A DNA stretch of 64,000 nucleotides, taken from positions 27,032,078-27,096,077 of the forward strand of contig OY829537.1 in the NCBI GenBank assembly GCA_963691705.1, written 5' to 3'. Below, piece by piece: positions 1 to 11,111 of this stretch. A program made the translations under genes and the position numbers. Each line of letters opens with the position of its first letter. Position 1 is the first letter of the stretch. The DNA is from Viola odorata (lineage: Eukaryota; Streptophyta; Magnoliopsida; Malpighiales; Violaceae). The notes under the pieces were generated by a model. The model did no database searches and had not been told where the DNA came from. It saw only the letters and a list, made by a program, of their open reading frames with translations.

Positions 1-910
1 CAGCAGTTATGAACATGATCTTCGGAATAAAATTGGTGCTTCTGCAAGAGCGCACTAGAGCTTCTTCATCTGCCAAGAGGTAGTAGGTCTGAATCTTTTT
101 TGTCATGCTGAACCATTTCTCATCAATATGTACTACATTTTCCATCTGAAGAAATGTTGGATTCGTTGCAACCGTTGCTGGGTCTATCATGGAGAGACAA
201 TGTTCTATCCTACGGAAACGATTGCCCTCTGTCAGCGATGGATGAATGTAATTACTGTGTCGTTTGAGTTCACTGCTCTTCAATTTCTTGAACAGAACAG
301 TCATTGATACACCCAAACCCTGAGCAAGACACCGTAATGTTGTCCTTTTCTTCAACGGAATGTCTCTGATCTTCTCTAAATCAACTTCAACCCTCTTTCT
401 CCCACAATTCTTCAATCTCATTTTAGAGATGTTGTTATGACCCGATTCCTTTCCTCGTTTCCACAAACGTTGAATTGATCTGATGGACACTTGGAAGAGT
501 TGAGCTACCTCCATTGTCATACGCCTGTTAAGCTTGCCGTTGATGCTTTCTTGAAGGAGAATTGAATAAGCAAGCAGTCGTTCATCATCGCTGAGCTCCT
601 TCCGCTTAACAGTGGATGGTTGTTGGTTGTCAACTTATGTGCAAAAAGAAAAAGACGATTACAACAAAGATTACAAAAGTGAAATTGAAGAAAACAAGAG
701 TGAAACACACTCCCAAACAACGGACTGACCTTCATCGGCAAATTGTGTCTCTGCCTCCATGCAGTGTCTTTCGTAATCATCATTAGTTAAGTCCGGAAAT
801 TGGCCGAGGAATTCTTCATCTTCATCGGTGAAGTTGTGAATTGGAGGTGATGGAGGATTGAGTGGAGCTGGAGGGAAGGATATTGATGAATCACTCTCAT
901 AATCCGCCAT
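1..910 (-). CDS. Mariner-like transposase (N-terminal part, two exons)
   Basis: This gene encodes a cut-and-paste transposase of the plant mariner family (DDD/DD39D type in known plant members). The start is the ATG at 910, which opens an acidic Ser/Pro-rich leader (MADYESDSS). Exon 1 is 910-730 and is followed by a GT...AG intron at 729-634; exon 2 is read from 633 to the window edge without a stop. Exon 2 has a basic helix-turn-helix-like region (around VAQLFQVSIRSIQRLWK) followed by VHIDEKWF near position 135, which holds the first catalytic Asp, and then the typical YYLLADEE stretch. The other two catalytic Asp residues lie outside the window. Splicing is inferred from frame restoration: 181 nt of exon 1 joins exon 2 in frame. 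Nothing visible is broken, so this could be an active copy, but only part can be seen. Confidence 0.85.
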
Positions 911-1224
911 TATTACTGTGCAAATACAAAGAAGGAAGAGGGAGAAGTGTTTTTTCTGTAATGAAATGGTAAGATTTTTGACTATTGGAGGCACCAAATG
1001 TTGTAAGTGTGGGAAAGTGAAAATTTTCATTTTCAATTCAAACGAATTTCGTGAAATTTTTGACGGAGAATCGAATTACCCAAAACCCTAAACGCGCGTA
1101 AGTTGAAAAGCTTTGAAAGAGCAAAAATGAGGAGAAAGGCATTGGCTGTAGTTTGAAGCAAAATCGGGGGTAATTTGGAAAGAAAAAATGAAATACAATT
1201 AAATAAAGAAGAGAATCTAATGCT

Positions 1225-1267
1225 CTCCCTCTGTTCCAAAACGTCAATTATATGGTAACAGAGGGAG
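1225..1267. repeat. Fold-back terminus of the mariner-like element
   Basis: CTCCCTCTGTT (1225-1235) and AACAGAGGGAG (1257-1267) form a perfect 11-bp inverted repeat around a 21-base loop. The outer arm is the terminal inverted repeat; the inner arm is a second, inverted copy of the terminus within the first 43 bp of the element. Confidence 0.75.
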
Positions 1268-1269
1268 TA

Positions 1270-3900
1270 CTAATTACCAAAAGATGAGTATCTATCTAAT
1301 CAGCCACAATGGTCTGATTGGTTTTCAGAATATACTGAGAAAATAAATTATGAAAGTTAGATAGCTAACATTATTGTGTGTGGTTCTCGTTTTAGAATAT
1401 TATATTTCCGGAAATGTCACTCATTTTTTAAAATGTCATATTTCTAAAACTCTAAATTTAATAATAAAAAAATAGAAAATGATTCACGACAAAAGTTAAA
1501 AAATTCAACTTTCCCAAACTTAAAAGGATATTTTTATATTTTAGGCAATTATAACATGACTTTTTTTAAAATAATTGTAATTTTATAAAAATAAGAACTT
1601 ATTTATTATTCTTTATTAAACTTTCCTATAATTGACAACCATCAATTAAATAAAAGAAAATCATTTTTTGTGAATCATTGTCACAATAAGAATCGTTTTT
1701 CAAGAAAAATTACATTCGAGAACCAAATATAACGTAGTCTCGACAGAAGGAACAATACATATTAAAGCATAGTTTAAAAGGAGTGCATTAGGCATATTGT
1801 TTCTAGTTGTACTGAGTATTATGTTGTTTTATTTTTCAGTAAGCTGATGATTCTTATTAAACGGAGCCACACAAGACGTATTCTCCTTAAGTACTATGCT
1901 AAGACCAACTTTGATAGGCAAACGTTAGAAGTATAGTTATAAAAACCGAATTGGATCAGTCGATTCAATTGGTAAACTGGCAACTCGGATTTTTGGCTAA
2001 TTCAATTTGATAAAATTTGAGAAAATACTATATACTCGGAAGAAAATCGATCGAATCAGAAAAACTAGACCATCACATGGTCAATTTGGCAGGTTGAACC
2101 AATCTAACCTGAAATATGTGTAATTTTCTTTTCACTTTTTCCAATTTTTTTCTATTTTTATCATAAAAATATGCATTTATTTTATTTTATTAAACCAACA
2201 GTTGACTCTGATTGAATCATTAAACTACTAATACAAGAATTCAAGCAGTTAAATGTTCGGTTCACTTTTAATAACTTTAATTTAGAAATTACAAACCCAC
2301 CTTAAACTATAAACCAAAGAGATAAGTAGAATTTAATTACACCAAAGTTTCAAAGCATCTATTGAAAGCTAAAACGGAAAGTATGTTTGGTTCACTAAAT
2401 GCGGGGGAAGAGCATAGATTGTAACATTCTTAAGTTAAACATTATTGTAAATTAGATTTTACTCCATAAGCTGATGTTGAACAACTCCATAGTGAATAAA
2501 AAGTCAAATAACGATGAAAAAGTGCAACTCACTTCTATGAAACTACTTTGCAATGGCGTTCGTTTTCTTTTCTACTATGTTATTTTGGCACGTGACGTTG
2601 CACGTGCGAAATTTATTTAAAAATATTAAAATATAATATTTATGTATAAAAAAGTATTTCACACAAATATATTTTTGGTATAACATAAATTTTTACTATG
2701 GTGCTTAAAATATATTATAGACCGTATATTTGTATTGTTATTGATGTTCTAATGCAGGTGTCGATAAAAAAATTTTGTATTAATTCTGAAATAATTAATT
2801 TTAAGCTCTTAAAATTAAAACAATTTTAATTCAGTTAAATAAATTACTTTTATAAATTAAAATTTAAATGTTTAAAATGATGTTTCGTATTATTTTTATT
2901 TAAATTCTCCAAATATTGTAAATAATTATGTAATTATTTAAAAACAACCACTAATTAATTTTTCTTTAAAGATTTAAACTCAATAAAAAATTAAGTTTAA
3001 TATTTAATTAAAAATTATGATTTAAGTAAATGTACAAACTATTTTTCTTCATGTTTATGTATGAAAAAAGTCACATAATTAGCTAAGGAAAAATAATTAC
3101 TTATCATTACAAATTTTATGAAATCAAACTTAAGTAATTTAATAATTGTGTATATATATTTTTTTAAGAATAATACGTTATAAAAAGGATTTCATAGTTT
3201 TATTTATTTATTTATTGAAAAATAGTTTACTAAGGCAAGATAATTTCTTGTTTATTTTACATATTTTTTTTATAGATTTTTTTAATTTTTAACTAAAAAG
3301 AATTATCACTTTCCATTTTGTTTTGTTTTTGTTTTCTCTCTCATATTTTGTTTTCTAGTTCTTATTCTAACAATGGCAACATATGATATAGAAAATAACA
3401 ACAACAACAATAATAATTTAAAAAATAGTCTAAAAATAATTGTGATTATAATTTAATAAAAGGGAGAATTTTGTTATTGTATTTGTCCTTTATTTTTTTC
3501 TTCTTTTCATAATAATATCATATTTTGTTATCGTTTGAAAAAAAAAAATGCTTTCTTAATCTGTTGGATTAGAATAATAATAGTAGTAATAGTTAGTAGT
3601 CATGAAACTATTATTACTATTATAAATAAATAAACTATTCTAATTTTAAAATATTTTTTATTAGATTAGGATGATAATAACGTTAGGAAATTTATGTATC
3701 TCATCTAATCCATAACTTTTGATTTTTTTTCCTCTATAACTTATGGCTTAGAACATGATTTCTTATTTAATTTTCTTAATTATATCAATTTCATCAACAT
3801 TCGTCACTCGCATTAAAGATCCATGAGTGAGATCTTCTGTGTACTTTTACAGCAGTCTATTAGGTTACACAAATTTAATCTCATCCATTTGTTATTAATT
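1270..3900. other. AT-rich intergenic region, no gene seen
   Basis: This stretch is very AT-rich and has no convincing reading frame on either strand. The only structured site noticed is a small inverted repeat near 2590 (GCACGTG, six-base spacer, CACGTGC). Its right end is an abrupt junction with a truncated LTR at about 3901. Confidence 0.6.
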
Positions 3901-5156
3901 GACTAAGGGTAGACACTCACTTCAGCGTATGACTAAGAACACCACACGAAACAGTAAGAAGGGGTGGGGTGGGGTGGGGGGTGGGTTTAAGAGGGTTGTT
4001 GACTAATAACTAAGAAAGCAATAACGAACAAAATTAAAATAAGTGAGAAATCAATAGAGAGGAGGTTCTCAGTAGAAATTTATCTCTGGTTGCATTTATG
4101 GTCAGCCAGTCATTGGTGCAAGTATCGTCTACCCCTAGTAGGTAGACGTGCTATAGGGACCAGGTACGTTTAGGTCCCCTGCTTTCTTTCGTACGAGAAA
4201 CTACTCCAAAGTACGTTTATGGAGTAGTCTTGACACTTCGTCGTCCTCCAAGATACGTTTATGGAGATAATACTCGAAGGCTCATTAAGACAAGGAAAGA
4301 CACGTCTAGGGCGAGACACTCAGTACGCTCGAGGCACTACCCTAATTATCCGTTTAACCCAGCTGGATGAGACCAACGACCCGATTACTTCCAAGCTGGT
4401 TGTCTACTTAACCCTGCAACCTCACGTTAGTTATTACCACAGAGATGACTTTAATCACCTAGGCCTAGTCACTAGTTGATCAGGCTTGTGAACAGTTCTA
4501 GGTAAATTGACAGATTTCTGTTAAAAGAATAAATACAGGCTAGGGATGTTTTAAGCTCAATTAGACCTCACGACTTTCCTAGCAACCTTCGATGATTCCT
4601 ACCAAGAACAGAGAGTTTAGCCGCTCATATTAAAAGTAAAATAATCAAAACAGTTAAATCGCATAATTAAAGAAGAAGGAGAAGATGAAGAAAACTCGTG
4701 AATATTACCGGCCGGAGTAAGGCTCCGGTTTATTACAAGAAGAATAGAGTACGCCGAAGGCGGAAGTTGAAGAGAATGCTTATGGTCGCGCCAAAAAAGG
4801 AGAGAGAGATAAAACTAATTTACAAAAATAGAATCCTAAGTCCGATTGGAGTAATTTTTCTAAACCGTCTTCTACCAAAATTGGGATTCCTTGGGAATAA
4901 TAAGCGGATCTTCTAGATTTCCTTCTTTCAACAGTTTCCTTTTTCTGCTCAAACTCCGTTGCTACCGCGAAGACGCAGTTGCAAGGCCTAGCTGCTCGAT
5001 TCCGTCCAAAACCTAATAAAAAACGCATCTTCTTGGAATTTCCTCCTCAAAAGCCTAGATCTGCAAAAAGTGGGAAAACAAGGTAATATCAGTAGCATCA
5101 AGATCTAAAAAGGCCTAGGAAAAGAGGAAAAAATATGCACTAAATGCGTTATATCA
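3901..5156 (-). repeat. 3' LTR of the Athila element (end truncated)
   Basis: This copy aligns along its length with 17820-19079. It starts on the minus strand with TGATATAACG at 5156. Its distal end is cut at about 3901, where homology stops abruptly. Compared with the other LTR it has lost about 23 bp near 4822, and the lost segment contains the TATA-like box seen at 18730-18740. A G-rich run (3961-3985: four runs of four or more G followed by GGG) is expanded relative to the other copy. Confidence 0.88.
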
Positions 5157-5177
5157 AACATCCCCACACTACCCCAA
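5157..5177 (-). promoter_or_regulatory. Polypurine tract of the Athila element
   Basis: On the minus strand TGGGGTAGTGTGGGGATGTT lies directly before the LTR start. GTGTGGGGATG next to the 3' LTR is typical of the Athila lineage and primes plus-strand synthesis. Similar GTGTGGGG stretches occur further inside, near 5995 and 6782. Confidence 0.75.
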
Positions 5178-6988
5178 TGATCGCCCTCGAGCATTACACT
5201 TAAAAACATCTCCTTATCAGGAACAAACAACCTCAATCCATTACACACAGAAGAACCACACAAAGCACACATACACCTCAACCAATCAATACACGATCTT
5301 CCTGCCTAGATAACTCTACATCAATCTCAAGGAATAACGAAACCAAAAGAGAGACTTTCCCACATCAGCTAGCCGTAAGCAATCCTTAGAAGATAAACAG
5401 TATTTGCACTCACACTCAGAACCAGGGCTAGGTGTTTAACACTCGTGAAATGTAAATGAAGCAGCACACAGTTTGGTTTCGCCATAGCGATCTAACTTAA
5501 AATCCACATGCATGGGCAATCAATCAATCAAAAAGACTTTGCAAAAGGGGAAAAAGAAGGAGAATGCATGGTTGTAGGGATGAAATAGGAAGGAGGAACA
5601 TGAGATGGAGAGAAAAATAAGAAAGGGGAGGGAGAGTCAAGCAGAGTTAGAAAGATTCCTTAGCTGGAGAATGAAGAGAAGGTGGTGAGAAGGCATTCTT
5701 CAACCGCAGCAGCAAGGGCTAGACGAATAGAGTGAATCTGCTGTGGGGGGATCTCTCTTATGTGGTGCTACTGGCAGCCTTCTTCTTTGTTCATGCTTTC
5801 CTCTGCTTCCTTTTGTGCTCCTCTTTTGCTCAGATTAATTTTTTTTTATTATTTTTTTTAAAGAGCAAAAGGGAGCAGGTGCAATGTTTTTCTTTTCTTT
5901 TTCTTCTTTCTGACTGGAGTAGCAAATATTCTTCGTTTTCATATTGCTCATCGTATGACTACTTTCAGCATCTCGGCCTGGCCGTTCATCTTCCCCACAC
6001 TAAAGGTTTGGTTCGTCTAGCCCCTATGCTGCTTGTTGCCATCGAAAGAAATGCCTCCCGCCTGCTAAGGAAAGAACAAAGAAAACAAGCATAAGTGGGT
6101 AAGAAAAGAAAAGTGGAGGTGAGATGAATGTCTAGGGCAAGNNNNNNNNNNNNNNNNNNNNNNNNNNNNNNNNNNNNNNNNNNNNNNNNNNNNNNNNNNN
6201 NNNNNNNNNNNNNNNNNNNNNNNNNNNNNNNNNNNNNNNNNNNNNNNNNNNNNNNNNNNNNNNNNNNNNNNNNNNNNNNNNNNNNNNNNNNNNNNNNNNN
6301 NNNNNNNNNNNNNNNNNNNNNNNNNNNNNNNNNNNNNNNNNAATTGCAAAGTCCTTTATCCTTTTGTTGCTTTCCTATGTTTGATGGTGCCCATACCCAG
6401 GGATCTCATGCGAAATTAACTAGTAACTAGTCATGCATTTATCACACATAAACGAACATGGCATGAAGGCTCAAACACTCACATGGGTATAATTTAGTGA
6501 TTGCAAGCGACTCAGGCTAGATCCAGTTATAAGAGCTAACAGGCAGCCAATTGTGCAAGTGGAGTTGGTGCACTAGGTGAAGTTTTCTGTGTATAGTGGG
6601 CCTACTCTATGCATTCCATCAAAGGTGATTTTGAAAAATAGGGGTAGTGTTGATTTGGCATTGGAAAACAAGTTTCAAGAAAACATGCAGGTGTAAGGGC
6701 AAGTAGTCATGCAAACCAAAATTAAACATGCAGTCAGGCAAACATGGCAAACAAACACACAAAAATATAAATGTCCCCTCCCCACACTAAAGCAGCGCAT
6801 CGTCCTCGGTGTGGGAAAGGGACTCAAAACAGAGGTCACTAAAAGTACGGGAAGCAGGAAAATAAAAAAGAGTTCACTGGTAATAAAAATGTACAAAACG
6901 GCCCGAAGGCAAAAAGGGGTTGAGTTCGGGGAAGAGATCAAGGGCTAGCAGGAGGTCGCAACCTCGATGCTAGCTCATCAGGAAGTGT
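5178..6988. other. 3' untranslated region of the Athila element, with assembly gap
   Basis: This long non-coding region lies between the 3' ORF and the polypurine tract, as is usual for Athila elements. It holds extra polypurine-like GTGTGGGG motifs (minus strand) at about 5995 and 6782 and a run of unknown bases at 6142-6341. No gene is supported. Confidence 0.6.
6142..6341. other. Assembly gap (200 N)
   Basis: There are exactly 200 consecutive N. A round number usually marks a scaffold gap of unknown true size. Confidence 0.98.
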
Positions 6989-8384
6989 CTAGAAGAGGGA
7001 GATCACTGTGCACAGTAGGGCGTTGGTCTCAGCAAGGGCAACAGAGGTCTGGACAGCAATAGGGGAGTCACGAGTGTCTTGCCCTGGATGATCGGAAGTA
7101 GACTGAGAGGCAGGGGTTGTAGGAGGAACCATAGCTATTAGGTCTGACCACTCGAAGATGCCACATTCTTTGCGCTGAAGACACAATCCTGGGGTCCTGT
7201 GTAGCCTGTACTGAAACATAAAACGTCACCAGACAAGTGAAGATGACCCATACCATCAAGGGTACGAGCATTGAGCAGTTTGAAACCAATGGGTGAGTAA
7301 GGATCACATCCAGACACGACAAACCCACGATGTTCAATAGCAAGACGGGTAAGAAGGGAACCAAGGATAGGATTACGATTATTAGTAATGATAACATGCA
7401 ATTCAGTGGCAATCCAGTATCCCAAGTTAGCCTTATGGTCGTTATGCATACACCAAACGAAGAAAACTTCATGTTCGGACAGTTGTGCCCGAGGAGTTCA
7501 TCTTGCCAGCAAAAGTGATGGCAAGGCAGAGGTGCAGGATGCGAAGGGCAGGGTCAATCAACTGGTGACCCTTAGAATTGCGGGAGCTATACTTGGTAGT
7601 GGGGTCACCAGTAAGCTTCCTGAAGGCCTCATCCACATCGAAGGTGGCGGGATAGGCTGCAAAAGCACCTAGGTACCAAGGGGCACCCAGGTCAAACTCC
7701 AGAACAAACCATAGCAATAGTCGTCTTGCCCTTGCTGCTCAAGGTGCGCAAGGACTTGCGAGGCTGAATGGGCACAGTGGGGGTAGCAGGGGCTTGCGCT
7801 TGGGTCGAGATAAGGGAACCTCGTCTTCTTCCTCAGTCTCCTCCGTCGCGTCCGTTGTAGGTGGGTCGTACTCATCGTGATCCTCATCATCTGCTATGGG
7901 GACCAATAACTTGACCTTCTTGGGCTTGGTCTGTCCCTCGGCATAGTAGGTGGGTTCAATCAAGCATCCATGGGAGGTCATACCCCAGCGCATGGGCAAA
8001 CCATTGGGAACATGAACAGATCCGGTCACTTGCACCTCATCATTAGAGACAGAGGTTGCAACCGGCTCGCCCTGGACATCTACCTCCAGATCTGCACCAT
8101 CCTCCGTCTCCTGATCGTCTTCTTCCTCGCCACTCTCCTCCTCGTCAGAGGTGGCATCATCGTCACCAGCGGAGGCAGCAACACCATCACCAGTCGTGCC
8201 GAAGGTGGAGCAGAAGTCGTAGTTGACGGTTGGGCTGGGTAGTGGCGGTCTCAATGGAGTCGTCAGACCTTACCTCAGAGTCATTTTCATACTCACCGGA
8301 GGAGGTGAGGGCTGAGTCATAGTCAGCGGCTGGAGCGACAGGTTCCACTACAGGTGGTGGTGGTGCGACGGGAATGACGGGAGT

Positions 8385-9106
8385 CAGGGACAGATGTAGG
8401 AATTATTTTCAGAGGGGGTGGGGTTGCCCCCGAATTATTAGTTTTTTGAGTATTTTAAAGGGAAAGCAAGTGAGCTGAACAAAAAAATAGAAAAATATTT
8501 AAGAGTATTTGTATCCGTCACTAAATAACAAATATTTAGATAACCTTAACAAAAAGATAAATAAGAAGACAATATAGAAAAAAATTAATTATACATTAGA
8601 ATTCATACAATATACGTACTTTTTACAATTGTTCTCTACGAATTTTCATTTTTTGATATCCTTGTATGATTCTCTCATTCTCTACACTATAAGGAGGTAA
8701 TTGTAAGAGAAATTTTGGCATGTGCAGGCGTTTTTTTGGCACTCACTTTACTCCTGCTTTGGGTGGAACCCTAAGGTCTAGCCAGCCAAAGAAGAGGAAA
8801 GACGAAAGGGGGAAAGTAAAATGCTTTGCAGATAAATTATTGTGCGGGAAACAAATGAACGTGGTGGTTACTTTCCTTTACTTGTTAAAAACTAAAAGCG
8901 AACATTTTTTAAAGAAGCGAAAATGGAGATGCGGGGGATCGAACCTCGTGCCTCTCGCATTCAAAGCATGCCTCTACCATTTGAGCTACATCCCCGAACT
9001 ACTTATTATCGTCAACTAAGATTATTTTGACGACACATTAATAACTAAAAAAAAATTTGATTGGGCCAGGGTGGGCTCGCCCAGGCCTGGCCCGGATCCG
9101 TCCCTG
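8385..9106. mobile_element. Non-autonomous hAT-like element (722 bp)
   Basis: The ends are CAGGGACAGATG (left) and the inverted CAGGGACGGATC (right), which are hAT-type termini. The flanks ACGGGAGT (8377-8384) and ACTAGAGT (9107-9114) form an imperfect 8-bp target duplication (6 of 8). There is no transposase frame. The insertion interrupts the Athila 3' ORF, and the coding frame continues across the removed insert. The right end has a GC-rich hairpin (GGGCCAGG...CCTGGCCC). It contains a tRNA-Ala-like relic. Confidence 0.72.
8924..8995 (-). tRNA. tRNA-Ala-like relic, degenerate (anticodon loop reads UGA)
   Basis: The minus strand reads like a plant tRNA-Ala: a GGGGATG/CATCTCC acceptor stem, the A box TAGCTCAAATGG and the B box GGTTCGATCCC are all recognisable. 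The anticodon arm is damaged: one base is missing from the 5' side of the stem (72 nt instead of 73), one pair is lost, and the loop TTTGAAT gives UGA rather than an Ala anticodon. It is most likely a pseudogene or a tRNA-derived fragment carried by the surrounding hAT-like element. Confidence 0.6.
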
Positions 9107-9498
9107 ACTAGAGTAGGTTTGGGGGTAGAGGGGGTCAGTTGTGATGTAGCATCTAGGATAGGTTGTGCGGTAGGTGTTTTGGTAGATTTGGGGGTGGAGG
9201 GGGGCTTTTTGGTGGTAGATGCGACGACTAGAGTGGGTGGTCTGGTTGTAGTAGCAACTGGGGTAGTAGCAATGACTGGTGTGGTCGGCTGCGGTTGCAG
9301 AGGGGTGGCTTGAGCTAGGATGTTCTTTTTGGGAGAAGGGGAGATGAATATCGTGGTCACAGGCGGTGGCCCAGTGGCGGCAGAAACAGAGACAGGCGCT
9401 GCCGGTGGTGTATTAAGGACGACAGTGGTCGGAGCGGCCTTAGAGCGATGACCAGAGGGTAGGTCGGTCCTAGCAGCTGCATTCTTTGAGCGAGCCAT

Positions 9499-10091
9499 GG
9501 AGATTTGCAGAGTTGATGTTGGAAAGAGGGAGTCTGGAAAGCAAAAGGAAAGAAGAGGAAAAGGTAAAGACAAAAAGGAAAGGAATAATGAAAAAAAAAA
9601 TCACTCTCTCTTTAAGGATGACAAAGGCTAGCCGTTGTCCTCGTACGGATATGGCACCTGGTAATTGGGGCCCATCAAATCACAACTGACACACAATCCT
9701 AACTATCTCCACTCCATATCAATTAAAGAAATTCAAAGTTCAAAAGGAGTAAGGAAAGTGTGACAGAAAAGGGAATAAGATATAAAAGGGGAGGAATAAA
9801 TGGGAATAAAATAAAATAGAGAATAAGGAAAGAAAATCAAAAAGAGTAAATGGAAAGGAAGAAATCAGGGAAATAAAATAAAAGAAAAGAGAAAAAAAGG
9901 GGAAAGAAATGTGGGTTGCCTCCTATGAAGCACCTCAGTTATCGTCTAGGCCTAGACGTTGGTGACAGAGATTAGTTATGCTCAGGAGGGTTAGCTACCT
10001 CCATCTCTTTGGATGTGAAAGGTTTGAAGCCTTAGTAAAAGGCTTTCCAGCGATGTTTGTTAACCTTGAAAGTGACTCCGGTGTCAAAACT
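9499..10091. other. Athila spacer between integrase and 3' ORF
   Basis: This is non-coding DNA between the end of pol (10092) and the start of the 3' ORF (9498), with purine-rich, low-complexity sequence at 9720-9910. No gene is seen. Confidence 0.5.
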
Positions 10092-11111
10092 CTAGATTTT
10101 AACGGCGCCATGGTCATATACGACTATGACCACATATGGTCCTGTCCACTTTGACTTCAGCTTTCCTGCAAATAATCTCAGACGGGAATTATACAATAAA
10201 ACCTTTTGTCCTATAGTGAAGGATTTATGAGAGATTAGCTTATTGTGGTAGGACTTCGTCTTGCCCTTGTAGATCAGAGCATTCTCATAGCCGTCGTCGC
10301 GAAGCTCTTCTAATTCCTGGATTTGCAAGCGTCGATGCTAGCCAGCTTCGTCAAGATCCAAGTTGGCTTTTCGGATAGCCCAAAATGCTTTATGCTCTAT
10401 CTCAATAGGCAAGTGGCAAGGCTTGTTGTAGACAAGTCTGTATATGGTCATGCTAATAGGAGTTTTGAATGCAGTTCGATAGGCCCATAAGGCGTCATCA
10501 AGTTTCAAACTCCAATCCTTACGGGATTGGTTGACCGTCTTTTTCAGAATGGACTTGATCTCGTGATTGGACACCTCGGCCTGACCGTTCGTCTGCGGGT
10601 GGTCGGTTATAGAGATGCGATGGGTGACACCATATTTGTTGAGCAAGCTGGAGATGAAACGGTTACAAAAATGGGTGCCGCGATCACTGATAAGAGCACG
10701 TGGAGTCCCAAACCTACAAAAAATATGAGAGCGAAGGAAAGCTGCAACCACTTTAGAATCATCAGTTCTGGTTGCCTTAGCCTCAACCCATTTAGAGATA
10801 TAATCAACCGCAAGGAGGATGTAAATATTTCCAAATGAATTAGGGAAGGGACCCATAAAGTCAATACCCCAAATATCAAAACTTTCGCAAAAAATAATAC
10901 CTATGAGGGGCATCTAATTGCGAGCACCAATTTTACTTGTAGCCTGACAGCGAGGGCAAACAACACAGAACATGTAATTGTCTTTGCATATAGATGGCCA
11001 GTAGAGGCCGGCTTCGAGAACTTTCAGTGCCGTTTTCTTAGCTCCAAAGTGGCCTCCTTCTATTAAGGAGTGACAGAACTTGAGGATTGATGATACCTCA
11101 TCTGAAGTCAC
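10092..11111 (-). pseudogene. Athila integrase region, broken
   Basis: This is the integrase part of the Athila polyprotein. On the minus strand come a zinc-binding remnant (HSLIEGGHFGAKKTALKVLE, then CPRCQ), the catalytic core ([32 protein letters not shown], which give the three acidic positions of the D,D(35)E triad), and a C-terminal part ending in KWTGPYVV. The frame is broken by stops near 10913 and 10330, so this is a remnant. Integrase joins element cDNA to host DNA; here it is informative only for classification. Confidence 0.85.

Larger units (their letters stand above)
1..1267 (-). mobile_element. Mariner-like element (plant MLE), 5' portion
   Basis: The outer end of a Tc1/mariner-superfamily element lies at 1267, where CTCCCTCTGTTACC (read on the minus strand) abuts a TA dinucleotide at 1268-1269, the canonical mariner target. 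Inside it lies a minus-strand transposase gene that runs off the left edge of the window, so the second terminal repeat and the other TA are not visible. The terminal sequence is the same type as that of plant Stowaway MITEs, one of which occurs at 19441-19672. Confidence 0.85.
6989..9498 (-). pseudogene. Athila 3' ORF (env-position, ATHILA ORF-1-like), broken
   Basis: This second ORF lies downstream of pol in the Athila element and opens with MARSKNAAARTD at 9498. It has a Pro/Thr/Ser-rich N-terminal part, an acidic middle part (runs of Asp/Glu around 7830-8160), and a C-terminal part around 7140-7720 (APWYLGAFAAYPATF; CDPYSPIGFKLLNA) resembling the plant 'ATHILA ORF-1' family. The function of that family is unknown. 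I see no signal peptide, membrane segment or cleavage site that would support a real envelope. A hAT-like element splits the gene at 8385-9106. At least one frameshift occurs near 8210-8240 and others lie between the C-terminal blocks, so no full protein can be made. Confidence 0.72.

Noticed and set aside
2585..2610. Helitron terminus at the GCACGTG inverted repeat
   Set aside because: No CTRR end follows the hairpin and no 5' TC end could be placed.
4261..4479. 72-codon frame shared by both Athila LTRs (also 18163-18381)
   Set aside because: It lies antisense within the LTR and its conservation is explained by LTR homology; it has no recognisable domain.
8924..8995. Functional tRNA-Ser(UGA)
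   Set aside because: The body is tRNA-Ala-like and the anticodon stem lacks a base and a pair; no serine long variable arm is present.
6989..9498. A true retroviral envelope gene in the Athila element
   Set aside because: There is no signal peptide, transmembrane helix or cleavage site; the position alone does not make it an envelope.
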